From positions 1 through 64,000 of the forward strand of contig CABVRS010000004.1 in assembly GCA_902500745.1 (NCBI GenBank): DNA of 64,000 nucleotides, written 5' to 3'. Each line of letters starts with the position of its first letter. The first letter of the stretch is position 1. Both the position numbers and the translations under genes were made by a program. This document shows positions 54,461 to 63,667 of this stretch, piece after piece. The notes below the pieces were generated by a model that saw only the letters and a list, made by a program, of their open reading frames with translations, ran no database searches and was not told the origin of the DNA. This stretch comes from an uncultured Nitrospira sp. (GTDB lineage Bacteria; Nitrospirota; Nitrospiria; Nitrospirales; Nitrospiraceae).

Positions 54461-55522
54461 ATGAGTATTCTGGTCACCGGCGGAGCCGGATTTATCGGTG
54501 CGAACTTCGTTCTCGATTGGTTGGCGCAACGCGATGAGCCCGTCATCAATCTCGACAAGCTCACCTACGCGGGGAATCCTGAGAATCTTGCCAGTTTGCA
54601 GGGTGACGCGAGGCATATCTTCGTGCAGGGTGATATCGGTGATACCGCGCTCGTTGACGGACTGTTGAGCAAGCATCGTCCTCGTGCCGTGCTCAATTTT
54701 GCCGCTGAGAGTCACGTCGACCGTTCTATCCATGGTCCAAGCGAATTCATTCAGACCAACATCGTCGGTACCTTTTACTTGCTTGAATCTGTGCGTGCCT
54801 ATTGGGAAGCGCTGGAAGGCAAAGCTAAAGAGGGCTTCCGTTATCTCCATGTGTCCACCGATGAAGTGTATGGCTCATTAACGAAAGATGCTCCGGCGTT
54901 CAGTGAAACAAGTCGCTACGAGCCCAATAGTCCCTATTCAGCCAGCAAGGCGGCGAGCGACCATCTTGTACGTGCCTATCACCATACGTATGGATTGCCG
55001 GTCCTCACCACCAATTGTTCCAATAACTACGGTCCGTACCACTTCCCTGAAAAACTTATTCCACTCTGCATTCTCAATGCGGTGGCAGGCAAAACGCTTC
55101 CAATCTACGGTGATGGCCGGCAAATACGGGACTGGCTCTACGTTAAGGATCACTGTAGTGCCATTTGCCTAGTGCTTGAAATTGGGCGTGTGGGCGAAAC
55201 ATATAACATCGGTGGTTGGAACGAAAAAACCAATCTTGACGTCGTGGAAACCCTCTGTGCCATCTTGGATGAACTAAAGCCTCGGATTGATGGCCGGTCT
55301 TACAAAACACAGATCACATTCGTCAAGGATCGCCCAGGTCATGATCGCCGTTATGCCATCAATGCGGGTAAGCTCGAACAGGAACTTGGCTGGAAGCCCC
55401 AAGAGACTTTTGAAACAGGCCTCCGCAAGACGATTGCATGGTATCTCGATCACGAGCGCTGGGTGACCAATGTCATGAGCGGTGCCTATCTTACGTGGAT
55501 GGACAAGCACTACGGCACCTAA
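54461..55522 (+). CDS. rfbB: dTDP-glucose 4,6-dehydratase RmlB
   Basis: Second enzyme of dTDP-L-rhamnose synthesis: dTDP-glucose to the 4-keto-6-deoxy intermediate. The 353 residues begin [19 protein letters not shown], with [12 protein letters not shown] near 77-88, [10 protein letters not shown] near 130 and [13 protein letters not shown] near 157-169 providing Tyr and Lys. [11 protein letters not shown] near 290 is the substrate-binding Arg-rich loop. AGAGG lies ahead of ATG 54461. A 70-base gap separates it from the WbpM-like gene. Confidence 0.96.
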   Translation: MSILVTGGAGFIGANFVLDWLAQRDEPVINLDKLTYAGNPENLASLQGDARHIFVQGDIGDTALVDGLLSKHRPRAVLNFAAESHVDRSIHGPSEFIQTNIVGTFYLLESVRAYWEALEGKAKEGFRYLHVSTDEVYGSLTKDAPAFSETSRYEPNSPYSASKAASDHLVRAYHHTYGLPVLTTNCSNNYGPYHFPEKLIPLCILNAVAGKTLPIYGDGRQIRDWLYVKDHCSAICLVLEIGRVGETYNIGGWNEKTNLDVVETLCAILDELKPRIDGRSYKTQITFVKDRPGHDRRYAINAGKLEQELGWKPQETFETGLRKTIAWYLDHERWVTNVMSGAYLTWMDKHYGT

Positions 55523-55527
55523 GTGCG

Positions 55528-56424
55528 ATGAGGATACTATTAACGGGTAAGCATGGGCAGGTCGGGTTTGAGCTACAACGTGCACTGGCTCCCTTGGGAG
55601 AGGTCCATGCCGTGGATTACAGTGAGTGTGATTTGGTCGATGCCTCGGCTATTGCTGCTCTGGTCCGGTCGGTCAAACCTGACTTGATCGTCAATCCCGC
55701 AGCGTATACAGCAGTGGACAAGGCAGAATCAGAGACTGATCTGGCTCACGCTGTGAATGCCGTTGCCCCAGGACTCTTTGGTGAAGAGGCGGCGAAACTG
55801 GGTGCCTGGGTCGTGCATTATTCCACCGACTATGTGTTCGATGGTACCAAGGCAGGGGCCTATACAGAAGATGATCTCACGAACCCTCAAAGTATGTATG
55901 GTCGTACCAAAAGGGATGGCGAGATCGCATTACAAGAAAGCGGGGCACGGCACTTGATCTTTCGAACGAGTTGGGTGGTTGGAGCTCATGGGAACAACTT
56001 TGCCAAAACCATACTGCGCTTGGCCCTCGAACGTGAAAGTCTGAATGTTGTGGCTGATCAATATGGTGTGCCGACGTCTGCGGCCTTGCTGGCGGATGTG
56101 ACGGCACAGCTTATTCGGCAGAGGCAGCATGCGGGAGACAAAAACTTTCCGTTCGGCTTATATCATCTTGTGGCAGGCGGGGAGACGAATTGGTGCGACT
56201 ATGCGCGGTTTGTTGTGTCGGAAGCCCTCGCTGCCGGTAAACCACTCAAGCTCTCGCCGGATGCCATTCGACCGATCCCCACGTCAGAATATCCCACTGC
56301 CGCCAAGCGGCCCTCGAATTCACGATTGGATACAAGTAAGCTGCGTAGAACATTTGGCTTGGAATTGCCAAACTGGCAAAGTGGGGTTCAGCACATTCTG
56401 CAACAAATTCTGGTGGCATCATGA
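55528..56424 (+). CDS. rfbD: dTDP-4-dehydrorhamnose reductase RmlD
   Basis: Last enzyme of dTDP-L-rhamnose synthesis, using NAD(P)H. ATG 55528 (five bases after the rmlB stop) begins [20 protein letters not shown]; an earlier in-frame start inside rmlB is not credible. [14 protein letters not shown] near 55, [19 protein letters not shown] near 100-118 and [10 protein letters not shown] with Tyr and Lys near 125 are diagnostic. 298 residues. The 3,5-epimerase gene rmlC, needed between RmlB and RmlD, is not in this window. The stop overlaps rmlA (ATGA). Confidence 0.95.
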   Translation: MRILLTGKHGQVGFELQRALAPLGEVHAVDYSECDLVDASAIAALVRSVKPDLIVNPAAYTAVDKAESETDLAHAVNAVAPGLFGEEAAKLGAWVVHYSTDYVFDGTKAGAYTEDDLTNPQSMYGRTKRDGEIALQESGARHLIFRTSWVVGAHGNNFAKTILRLALERESLNVVADQYGVPTSAALLADVTAQLIRQRQHAGDKNFPFGLYHLVAGGETNWCDYARFVVSEALAAGKPLKLSPDAIRPIPTSEYPTAAKRPSNSRLDTSKLRRTFGLELPNWQSGVQHILQQILVAS

Positions 56425-57305
56425 GCACACGCAAAGGCATCATCCTCGCCGGCGGCTCCGGGAGTCGACTGCATCCGGCCACACTGGCCATCAGCAAGCA
56501 GCTGTTACCGGTGTTCGACAAGCCGATGATCTATTACCCACTTAGCACCCTGATGCTGGCTGGAATTCAGGAGATCCTCATCATTTCCACTCCACAGGAC
56601 ACGCCTAGGTTTGAGCAGCTGCTCGGCACGGGGAAACAGTGGGGCCTGAACCTGCACTATGCTGTGCAGCCCTCGCCTGATGGTCTTGCGCAAGCATTCA
56701 TCATCGGAGAATCCTTCATCGGAAATGGTCTTTCTGCTCTGGTATTGGGCGACAATATATTTTACGGCCATGATTTTCACTGCTTGCTGGGTAATGCCAT
56801 GGCTCGCACCGAAGGCGCAAGCGTGTTTGCTTATCATGTACAGGACCCTGAACGTTATGGAGTTGTCGATTTCGACTCAGACGGTAAGGTGAGATCGTTG
56901 GAAGAAAAGCCAAAACAACCGAAATCAAACTATGCCGTGACTGGTCTGTATTTCTACGATCAACATGTGGTCGATCTGGCCAAAAGCCTGAAGCCTTCCT
57001 TACGCGGTGAACTGGAGATTACGGATCTGAATAACATTTATCTGGATCAAGGCCAGCTGAGCGTCGAGGTCATGGGTCGAGGCTATGCATGGTTGGATAC
57101 TGGTACCCATGAGTCGTTACTTGATGCCAGCCAATTCATCGCCACGTTAGAAAACCGGCAAGGCTTGAAGGTGGCATGTCCGGAAGAAATTGCCTTCAGA
57201 CAACAATGGATCTCTGCCACTCAGCTCCAACAACTCGCACAGCCCTTGACCAAAAATGGTTACGGACAATACTTGCTGCGGGTGCTCAAAGAAAAGCTAC
57301 GGTAG
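56421..57305 (+). CDS. rfbA: Glucose-1-phosphate thymidylyltransferase RmlA
   Basis: First enzyme of dTDP-rhamnose synthesis, from dTTP and glucose-1-phosphate. The 294 residues start [20 protein letters not shown] with [19 protein letters not shown], the classic RmlA signature, and include LGDNIFYG near 109-116 with the metal-binding Asp and [11 protein letters not shown]. Homotetramer in known cases, with dTDP-rhamnose feedback inhibition. It is followed by the second exporter after 26 bases. Confidence 0.96.
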   Translation: MSTRKGIILAGGSGSRLHPATLAISKQLLPVFDKPMIYYPLSTLMLAGIQEILIISTPQDTPRFEQLLGTGKQWGLNLHYAVQPSPDGLAQAFIIGESFIGNGLSALVLGDNIFYGHDFHCLLGNAMARTEGASVFAYHVQDPERYGVVDFDSDGKVRSLEEKPKQPKSNYAVTGLYFYDQHVVDLAKSLKPSLRGELEITDLNNIYLDQGQLSVEVMGRGYAWLDTGTHESLLDASQFIATLENRQGLKVACPEEIAFRQQWISATQLQQLAQPLTKNGYGQYLLRVLKEKLR

Positions 57306-57331
57306 TTGAGAGAATCCATGTTATTCCGCTG

Positions 57332-58153
57332 ATGCAACACCTTCCTACAACTCCATTTGAAATGGCAGGTAGCCTTTGGCGTAATCGCATGCTGATTGTG
57401 ACGTTAACCAAGCGAGAGGTGGTTGGTCGATACCGTGGCTCGATCATGGGGCTTGCCTGGTCTTTCTTCAACCCCGTGCTGATGCTTGCTGTCTATACAT
57501 TCGTCTTTTCCGTGGTATTTAAGGCGCGCTGGGGGATGGCGGATGAGGAAAACAAGACCAGTTTCGCCATCATTCTCTTCGTCGGCATGATCGTGCATGG
57601 GTTGTTTGCCGAGTGCGTCAATCGTGCTCCGGGTCTCATCCTCTCCAATGCGAACTACGTCAAGAAGGTGGTGTTTCCACTAGAGATTCTGCCGTGGGTT
57701 ACCATGGGCTCAGCATTGTTTCATGCCATGATTAGCTTGGCGGTGCTGCTGCTCGCGCAACTGATTCTGAATTTCTCGTTGCCCTGGACAGCAGGCTTGT
57801 TTCCGCTGGTAATTCTACCCCTACTGATTGCCACCATGGGGTTTGCCTGGATTCTATCGGCGACCGGGGTGTTTGTTCGTGATATTGCTCAGACCACGGG
57901 GATTATCACCACGGTCCTGCTGTTTCTATCGCCGGTATTTTATCCCGTGTCTGCTCTACCGAAGGAATACCAGGGGTGGCTGCTGCTCAATCCGCTTACC
58001 TTCGTTATTGAAGAAGCACGAAACGTCCTGATATGGGGAAGAATGTTGGACTGGACAGGTTGGGGGCTCTCCTTCATGGTCGGTCTGACCATTGCGTGGG
58101 CAGGATTCTGGTGGTTTCAGAAGACGAGGAAGGGATTTGCTGATGTCCTCTGA
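57332..58153 (+). CDS. wzm: ABC-2 type polysaccharide export permease (Wzm-like), second copy
   Basis: Second Wzm-type permease, 273 residues. TLTKREVVGRYRGSIMGLAW near 25-44 and FNPVLMLAVYTFVFSVVF form the family start; six membrane segments follow, and the C-terminus is FWWFQKTRKGFADVL. It is clearly related to the first copy in pattern but differs in sequence, so it is a separate system rather than a recent duplicate. ATG 57332 is the first reasonable start after rmlA; the frame is open further upstream inside rmlA. It lies between the rhamnose genes and a rhamnosyltransferase-type fusion, suggesting a rhamnose-containing cargo. Confidence 0.93.
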   Translation: MQHLPTTPFEMAGSLWRNRMLIVTLTKREVVGRYRGSIMGLAWSFFNPVLMLAVYTFVFSVVFKARWGMADEENKTSFAIILFVGMIVHGLFAECVNRAPGLILSNANYVKKVVFPLEILPWVTMGSALFHAMISLAVLLLAQLILNFSLPWTAGLFPLVILPLLIATMGFAWILSATGVFVRDIAQTTGIITTVLLFLSPVFYPVSALPKEYQGWLLLNPLTFVIEEARNVLIWGRMLDWTGWGLSFMVGLTIAWAGFWWFQKTRKGFADVL

Positions 58154-59588
58154 GAGTCTCTTAACAGAATCTTTGATTCCCTCTCAGGAGAGGGGCATGG
58201 ACGGTGGGGAAGGCCAGGCCCAGTCGGTGACTGGAGACATTGCGATTCGTGTTCAGAACCTGAGTAAGTGTTACCAGCTCTATGACCGACCAGAGGATCG
58301 CTTGAAGCAGGTGATCTATCCACGCCTTCAGCGTTTCTTACGGAAGGACCCAAAGAGTTATGCTCGCGAATTCTGGGCACTGCGTGATGTGACCTTCGAG
58401 GTGAAGAAGGGGGAAACGATCGGGATTATCGGACGCAACGGATCAGGTAAATCGACACTCCTACAACTCCTCTGTGGGACTCTGACTCCAACGCACGGTG
58501 CGGTAGCCACGAACGGCCGCGTCGCTGCGCTCTTAGAACTCGGCGCAGGTTTCAACCCTGAATTTACTGGCCGGGAAAATGTCTATATGAATGGTGCTTT
58601 GTTGGGACTGAGCCGGCAAGAAATCAACAGTCGGTTTGATGACATTGCCGCCTTTGCCGACATCGGCCAGTTCATCGACCAACCGGTGAAGACGTATTCG
58701 AGTGGAATGTATGTGCGACTGGCTTTTTCAGTGATCGCGCACGTCGATGCGGATGTTCTGGTTGTGGACGAGGCCTTGTCCGTGGGCGATGCTGTATTTA
58801 CGCAGAAGTGCATGCGCTTCATTCGTTCGTATCAGGAACGCGGTACGCTGATATTTGTTAGCCACGATATGAGCGCGGTACAGAACTTGTGTAAAAGGAG
58901 TATTTGGCTGGACAAGGGGCAGATCCGGGGAATAGGTCTCTCAAAAAAGGTAGGCGAAGCGTACCTGCAATATACATTGCAAGAAATCTATGATGAGGAG
59001 GTAGAACTTAGACCCGTTACCGCTATTGCCAGTCCTTCTGGACTTTCAGTGTTTTCTTCTGAAAAAGAATGCACGGGCATTGTTGCCATCGACTATGGCT
59101 CAATGGCATCGGTTCTGGACCACTCCACTCATGCTACCGGCTGGAAAACGGGCGCAGCAGACATCGTGTCTGTCTCACTGGAAAAATTGTGGTCCGGTCC
59201 AAGCGGCGTATTTGCCGGCGGTGAGAAGGTCTGCATGGTCATCCATGCGAAGGCAAACGAAGCACTGGATAGTCCCATCCTAGGTTTTCTAGTGAGAGAC
59301 CGGCTCGGGCAGGACTTATTCGGTGAGAATACTTTGCCGTTTACCGAGAAGACGTCGTGTCCTGTAAAACAGGGTCAACAATTTACGGCCGAGTTCTTTT
59401 TCACGCTCCCTATGTTGCCGAACGGGCAGTACGCCGTCATGGTATCAGTGGCGAACGGCAATCTCCAATACAATGTGCAACATCATTGGCTGCATGATGC
59501 TCTCATCGTAACGGTGTCTTCCAGTAAGGTCAGGTGGGGACTGGTAGGAGTCCCGTTTGAGCGTGTCGTACTGTCGGTAGAGAAATGA
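58143..59588 (+). CDS. wzt: ABC polysaccharide export ATPase (Wzt-like) with long C-terminal domain, second copy
   Basis: ATPase partner of the second permease, 481 residues from ATG 58143, overlapping the permease by 11 bases. Walker A GRNGSGKST is at 97-105, the signature YSSGMYVRLAFSVIAH follows, Walker B reads VLVVDEALSVGD and the switch His is in FVSHDM. The roughly 30-residue N-terminal extension is polar. From about 330 a beta-sandwich region (EKVCMVIHAKANEAL, LGFLVRDRLGQDLFG) is the Wzt-C domain that in E. coli O8/O9a recognises the capped non-reducing end. Coupled by ATGA to the methyltransferase/glycosyltransferase fusion, which could make that cap. Confidence 0.94.
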   Translation: MSSESLLTESLIPSQERGMDGGEGQAQSVTGDIAIRVQNLSKCYQLYDRPEDRLKQVIYPRLQRFLRKDPKSYAREFWALRDVTFEVKKGETIGIIGRNGSGKSTLLQLLCGTLTPTHGAVATNGRVAALLELGAGFNPEFTGRENVYMNGALLGLSRQEINSRFDDIAAFADIGQFIDQPVKTYSSGMYVRLAFSVIAHVDADVLVVDEALSVGDAVFTQKCMRFIRSYQERGTLIFVSHDMSAVQNLCKRSIWLDKGQIRGIGLSKKVGEAYLQYTLQEIYDEEVELRPVTAIASPSGLSVFSSEKECTGIVAIDYGSMASVLDHSTHATGWKTGAADIVSVSLEKLWSGPSGVFAGGEKVCMVIHAKANEALDSPILGFLVRDRLGQDLFGENTLPFTEKTSCPVKQGQQFTAEFFFTLPMLPNGQYAVMVSVANGNLQYNVQHHWLHDALIVTVSSSKVRWGLVGVPFERVVLSVEK

Positions 59589-62572
59589 CTAAAAAGACGT
59601 TGGAACAATTGTATGCGGAGCACGCCGGGAAAGTATCCGACAAGTGGTCAAGCTATCTCGCCGAGTATGACCGAATTCTTAATGAGTACAGAGATAGATC
59701 TGTCAGCGTACTGGAAATTGGGGTGCAGAATGGTGGCTCCCTAGAAATCTGGTCGAAATACTTTCCCCATGCCGTGAAGCTAATTGGGTGTGATATCGAT
59801 CCCCGGTGTGCCGGTTTGAGTTATGAGGATGCTCGCATCGCTGTGGTAGTGGGAGATGCCAATTCAGATGCCCTGCAAACAAGTGTTTTGGAACATGTAC
59901 CAGTGTTTGATGTGATCATTGATGATGGGTCTCATCGCTCCAGTGACATTGTGAAGTCATTTGCTCGGTACTTTCCTCACTTGGCGGATGGTGGTGTCTT
60001 TGTTGCTGAAGACCTGCACTGTAGCTACTGGCAAGAATTTGAAGGGGGTCTGTTTGACCCATTTTCTTCCGTTACGTTCTTCAAACGCCTAGCCGATGTC
60101 GTGAACTACGAGCACTGGGGCATTGAAAAGACCTGCACCGATATCTTTGGCGGAATTTGTTCAAGGCATGGTTTTCAGATAGATGGGGAAGTGCTCAGGC
60201 ATGTTCACTCAGTTCAATTTCTTAATTCAATGTGTGTCATCCGAAAGGCCGATCCTGAAGGCAATAGGCTGGGAACAAGAGTCATCGTCGGATCGATAGA
60301 AAAGGTGGTAGGGCGCCATGTACTGCATTCGAGATCAGAAATCCCAGACCAAACCGATAATGAGTGGACCGCACGCAGTGTGCCACCAGACGAAGAGCTT
60401 TTGCTGCGTATCAAGGAGTTGACCAATTGTGACGGACAGATTGCCGGCCTCAATCAAGCCATAGCGGAGCGTGACGGACAGATTGCCGGCCTCAACCAAG
60501 CCATAGCGGAGCGCGAGGGACAGATTGCGAGCCTAAACCAGACGGTAAGCGAGCGTGCCGAACGAGTTGCCGGTTTGCTTCATGAGCTACAAGATCTGCG
60601 GTTATCGACTAGCTGGCGCGCCACCGCCCCCTTACGGTGGGTCGTGCACCAGGTCAAACGCATAAATCACGTCATGAAGATTGTCCCGTCGGTGGTCCGG
60701 GTGGCTGGGGGGGTGCGCCCCGCGCTGGCGAAGGCCATACGTATCTATTACCGCGACGGCTTCCCCGGCATCCGGCGCGGATTGATTTACGTCCAGACAA
60801 ATGGCCAGGCCGTTCCTGTTTCCAAGTCAGGTTATGTCGACCGGAACGACTACCAGGAGTGGATCAAACGTTACGACACGCTCGATGAGGAGGCTCGCCA
60901 GCGGATTCGAGGCAGCATCAAATCCCTTCCTCGCGTACCCAGAATATCCGTACTCATGCCCGTGTATGACCCGCCGTTGCCCATGCTGGACGAAGCGATC
61001 CGGTCGGTGCGCAATCAGCTTTATCCGGAGTGGGAACTGTGTATCACCGACGACGCTTCAACAAACCCAGCAGTTCGCGAATTGCTCGTGAGGCATGCTG
61101 CCGAAGACGGGCGCATCAGGGTCGCATGCCACAAACAGAATGGCCACATTTCCGTGGCATCAAATACCTCGCTTGAAATGGCCACGGGAGAGTTCGTGGC
61201 ATTGCTGGATCATGACGATCTGCTGAGCGAACAGGCCCTCTTCTGGGTGGCGGAAGCCATTAACTGCCATCCTAACGCCAGCCTTATTTACTCCGATGAA
61301 GATAAGATAAACGAGTCTGGCCTGAGATATGACCCATATTTCAAGTGTGACTGGAACTACGACCTCTTCCTTTCACAAAATATGATTAACCACCTGGGTG
61401 TGTATAGAGCCGAACTATTACGGAGAATAGGCGGATTCAGAGAGGGGCTGGAGGGGAGTCAGGATTACGATCTCGCTCTGCGTTGCATCGAACAGCTTGA
61501 TCCGAGCCAGATTATCCACATTCCCCGCGTGCTCTACCACTGGCGCACACACCCGGACAGCACCGCGCTATGCACGCAGGCAAAGCCCTATGCCTATATA
61601 GCTGCGGAACGCGCGCTGAACGAGCACCTGGTCCGTAAAAATATAGCAGCCCAAGCGGAACGAGATCCGGATATCAGTTTCTACCGTGTGCGCTACGCTC
61701 TGCCGGAGCGACCGCCGCTGGTGACGCTCATCATCCCCACCCGCAACGGCTTACAACTGATTCGTCAATGCCTCTCCAGCATTCTGGAAAGGACGGATTA
61801 TCCGAACTATGAAATCCTGGTTGTCGATAACGGTTCGGACGACCAGCAGACGCTGGCCTATTTCGATACCATCAGAAACGACCCGCGCCTCCGCATTCTG
61901 CGGGACGACCGCCCCTTTAACTATTCGGCTCTCAACAACCGCGCAGTGCAGGTGGCACGGGGTGAATTGGTCGGGCTCATCAATAATGACATTGAAGTGA
62001 TCAGTGGCGAGTGGTTGACCGAGATGGTCAGCATCGCGCTGCAGCCTGGGGTGGGGGCCGTGGGGGCACGACTGTGGTACCCTGACAATACCCTGCAACA
62101 TGGCGGGGTGGTTCTAGGTGTGGGCGGGGTAGCTGGCCACAGTCATAGGCATCTCTCTAAAGGAGACAGTGGATACTTTGCGCGCGCCATGCTGCAGCAG
62201 ACTTTTAGCGCAGTCACTGCCGCCTGTCTGGTGGTGCGCCGGTCTATCTTTTTGGAAGTGGGAGGCCTGGAGGAAAAAAACCTTGCAGTCGCCTTTAACG
62301 ATGTCGATTTCTGTCTCCGGGTTCGTGAGGCGGGTTATCGCAATGTCTGGACGCCTTATGCCGAACTCTACCATCACGAATCCGCCAGCCGCGGTTACGA
62401 AGACACTCCCGAGAAGCAGGCGAGATTCGCGGGTGAGGTGAGATATATGCAAGGGCGTTGGGGGAGCTTGCTACTGAACGACCCAGCCTACAACCCGAAC
62501 CTAACACTAGACCATGAGAACTTTTCCTCTGCCTGGCCGCCGCGTGTCAGTCGGTCCTCTTTGGTGTCCTGA
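59585..62572 (+). CDS. Trifunctional methyltransferase / coiled coil / two GT2 domains (WsaE-like)
   Basis: 995 residues in three parts. (1) Residues 1 to about 240: SAM methyltransferase with VLEIGVQNGGSLEIWSKYF near 39-57, IGCDIDPRC and VIIDDGSHRSSDIVKSF. (2) Residues 283-324: three 14-residue repeats (DGQIAGLNQAIAER type) that should form a coiled coil, followed by a helical linker. (3) Two GT2 domains, from about 453 (RISVLMPVYDPPLPMLDEA, DHDD metal site) and from about 709 (VTLIIPTRNGLQLIRQCL, INNDIEV, FNDVDFCLRVREAGY). The order methyltransferase plus two rhamnosyltransferase domains is that of WsaE of Geobacillus S-layer glycan synthesis. Next to rml genes and Wzm/Wzt it probably extends a rhamnan and methylates its end. 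From about 60600 codon use shifts to more GC-rich, so it may be a mosaic. Confidence 0.88.
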   Translation: MTKKTLEQLYAEHAGKVSDKWSSYLAEYDRILNEYRDRSVSVLEIGVQNGGSLEIWSKYFPHAVKLIGCDIDPRCAGLSYEDARIAVVVGDANSDALQTSVLEHVPVFDVIIDDGSHRSSDIVKSFARYFPHLADGGVFVAEDLHCSYWQEFEGGLFDPFSSVTFFKRLADVVNYEHWGIEKTCTDIFGGICSRHGFQIDGEVLRHVHSVQFLNSMCVIRKADPEGNRLGTRVIVGSIEKVVGRHVLHSRSEIPDQTDNEWTARSVPPDEELLLRIKELTNCDGQIAGLNQAIAERDGQIAGLNQAIAEREGQIASLNQTVSERAERVAGLLHELQDLRLSTSWRATAPLRWVVHQVKRINHVMKIVPSVVRVAGGVRPALAKAIRIYYRDGFPGIRRGLIYVQTNGQAVPVSKSGYVDRNDYQEWIKRYDTLDEEARQRIRGSIKSLPRVPRISVLMPVYDPPLPMLDEAIRSVRNQLYPEWELCITDDASTNPAVRELLVRHAAEDGRIRVACHKQNGHISVASNTSLEMATGEFVALLDHDDLLSEQALFWVAEAINCHPNASLIYSDEDKINESGLRYDPYFKCDWNYDLFLSQNMINHLGVYRAELLRRIGGFREGLEGSQDYDLALRCIEQLDPSQIIHIPRVLYHWRTHPDSTALCTQAKPYAYIAAERALNEHLVRKNIAAQAERDPDISFYRVRYALPERPPLVTLIIPTRNGLQLIRQCLSSILERTDYPNYEILVVDNGSDDQQTLAYFDTIRNDPRLRILRDDRPFNYSALNNRAVQVARGELVGLINNDIEVISGEWLTEMVSIALQPGVGAVGARLWYPDNTLQHGGVVLGVGGVAGHSHRHLSKGDSGYFARAMLQQTFSAVTAACLVVRRSIFLEVGGLEEKNLAVAFNDVDFCLRVREAGYRNVWTPYAELYHHESASRGYEDTPEKQARFAGEVRYMQGRWGSLLLNDPAYNPNLTLDHENFSSAWPPRVSRSSLVS
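60431..60556 (+). repeat. Three 42-bp tandem repeats encoding a coiled-coil heptad pair
   Basis: Units at 60431-60472, 60473-60514 and 60515-60556; the first two are almost identical, the third is diverged. Each unit encodes 14 residues, two heptads, so copy changes keep the frame and coiled-coil register. Lies between the methyltransferase and glycosyltransferase domains. Confidence 0.9.
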
Positions 62573-62770
62573 TGGGAGCGTAGATCCCGAAGATTGTTTT
62601 CCGTCATATCCAGTTCCACGTTGACCCCGTTCCACGGAGTGGGGGCAGCACGATGCGAAGCTCACATTGCTCGGCCCTGAGTATAGCGCATGAGAAGTCA
62701 GCGGCTCTCATCATGCTGAAGAGTAATTTCTCAACGCTGCTGTTTCAGGGCATGCACGAGCACGTTTGTT

Positions 62771-63667
62771 ATGATCGTTGCCATTGTAGTTAGTTATCAC
62801 CCCGATCTAGTCGTGCTCTCAGGTTTACTGGACGCGATTAGGAATCAGGTCGAGCACGTCCTAGTCGTGGATAATGGCTCCACTATTGATGTGAATGGTT
62901 TCCTCGCCGATCGTAATGATCCAAGCATTCACTGCCTGAGTCTCGGCGATAATCATGGTGTAGCAGCGGCGCAGAATGTTGGTATCGCCTGGGCTCGAGA
63001 GCAGGGCGCGGATTTTGTTATTCTATTCGACCAGGATAGCGTTCCTGAGGGTGGCATGGTTGCGCTGCTCCATCGAGCCTATCAATGCAAGACCAATGAA
63101 GGCTTTCAAGTGGCAGCCGTGGGGCCTCGCTATGTCGATAAGCGAAATTGTACCCGTGCATCATTTTCAAGATTGTCTGGAATACGCATACGCACGGAAG
63201 AATGGACGATTCATAATGAAGCAGCTCTGGCTGATTTTGTGATTTCATCTGGGTCCTTGATTTCCCTGAAAGCGTTGAGTCACATAGGCTGCATGAATGA
63301 AGCCTTATTCATCGATCAGATAGATATCGAATGGGGTTTGCGGGCTAAATCACTTGGCTATCAGTCATTCGGCGTGCACAATGCGGTCATGCTCCATTCA
63401 CTTGGTGACGCCCCGCTATTCTTTCTTGGTCGCAAACTCCTACATCACAACCCACTACGCCATTATTATATTATTCGTAATGCGATCTGGTTAATATCCA
63501 GATCTTATACCCCACTCGGGTGGCGATTGTATTTTGGTCGGATGATCCTTGTGAGATGCCTTTTATATCCATTGTGGGTCACTCCTCGTTTCACGTACCT
63601 TCGCATGATGACGAAAGGTCTGTGGCATGCGCTACTTGGTCGGATGGGCAAGTTGGAATCTTACTGA
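62771..63667 (+). CDS. GT2 rhamnosyltransferase-like protein
   Basis: GT2 enzyme of 298 residues of the rhamnosyltransferase type (TIGR01556-like). IVAIVVSYHPDLVVLSGLLDA starts the domain, LVVDNGSTIDVNGFL follows, FDQDSVPEGG near 85-94 carries DxD, and ISSGSLISLKALSHIGCMNEALFIDQIDIEWGLRA (in part) is the acceptor side. The C-terminus is hydrophobic and basic, suggesting membrane association. With the rml genes and the WsaE-like protein it completes a rhamnose-glycan assembly set. It follows a 198-base gap with no clear gene. Confidence 0.88.
   Translation: MIVAIVVSYHPDLVVLSGLLDAIRNQVEHVLVVDNGSTIDVNGFLADRNDPSIHCLSLGDNHGVAAAQNVGIAWAREQGADFVILFDQDSVPEGGMVALLHRAYQCKTNEGFQVAAVGPRYVDKRNCTRASFSRLSGIRIRTEEWTIHNEAALADFVISSGSLISLKALSHIGCMNEALFIDQIDIEWGLRAKSLGYQSFGVHNAVMLHSLGDAPLFFLGRKLLHHNPLRHYYIIRNAIWLISRSYTPLGWRLYFGRMILVRCLLYPLWVTPRFTYLRMMTKGLWHALLGRMGKLESY

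Noticed and set aside
60431-60556. Tandem repeats considered as a CRISPR array
   Set aside because: Units are contiguous with no spacers and keep a coding frame.
62625-62645. CCAC/GTGG inverted repeat considered as terminator or IS end
   Set aside because: Only about six base pairs with G-U, no T-run, no matching second end or transposase.
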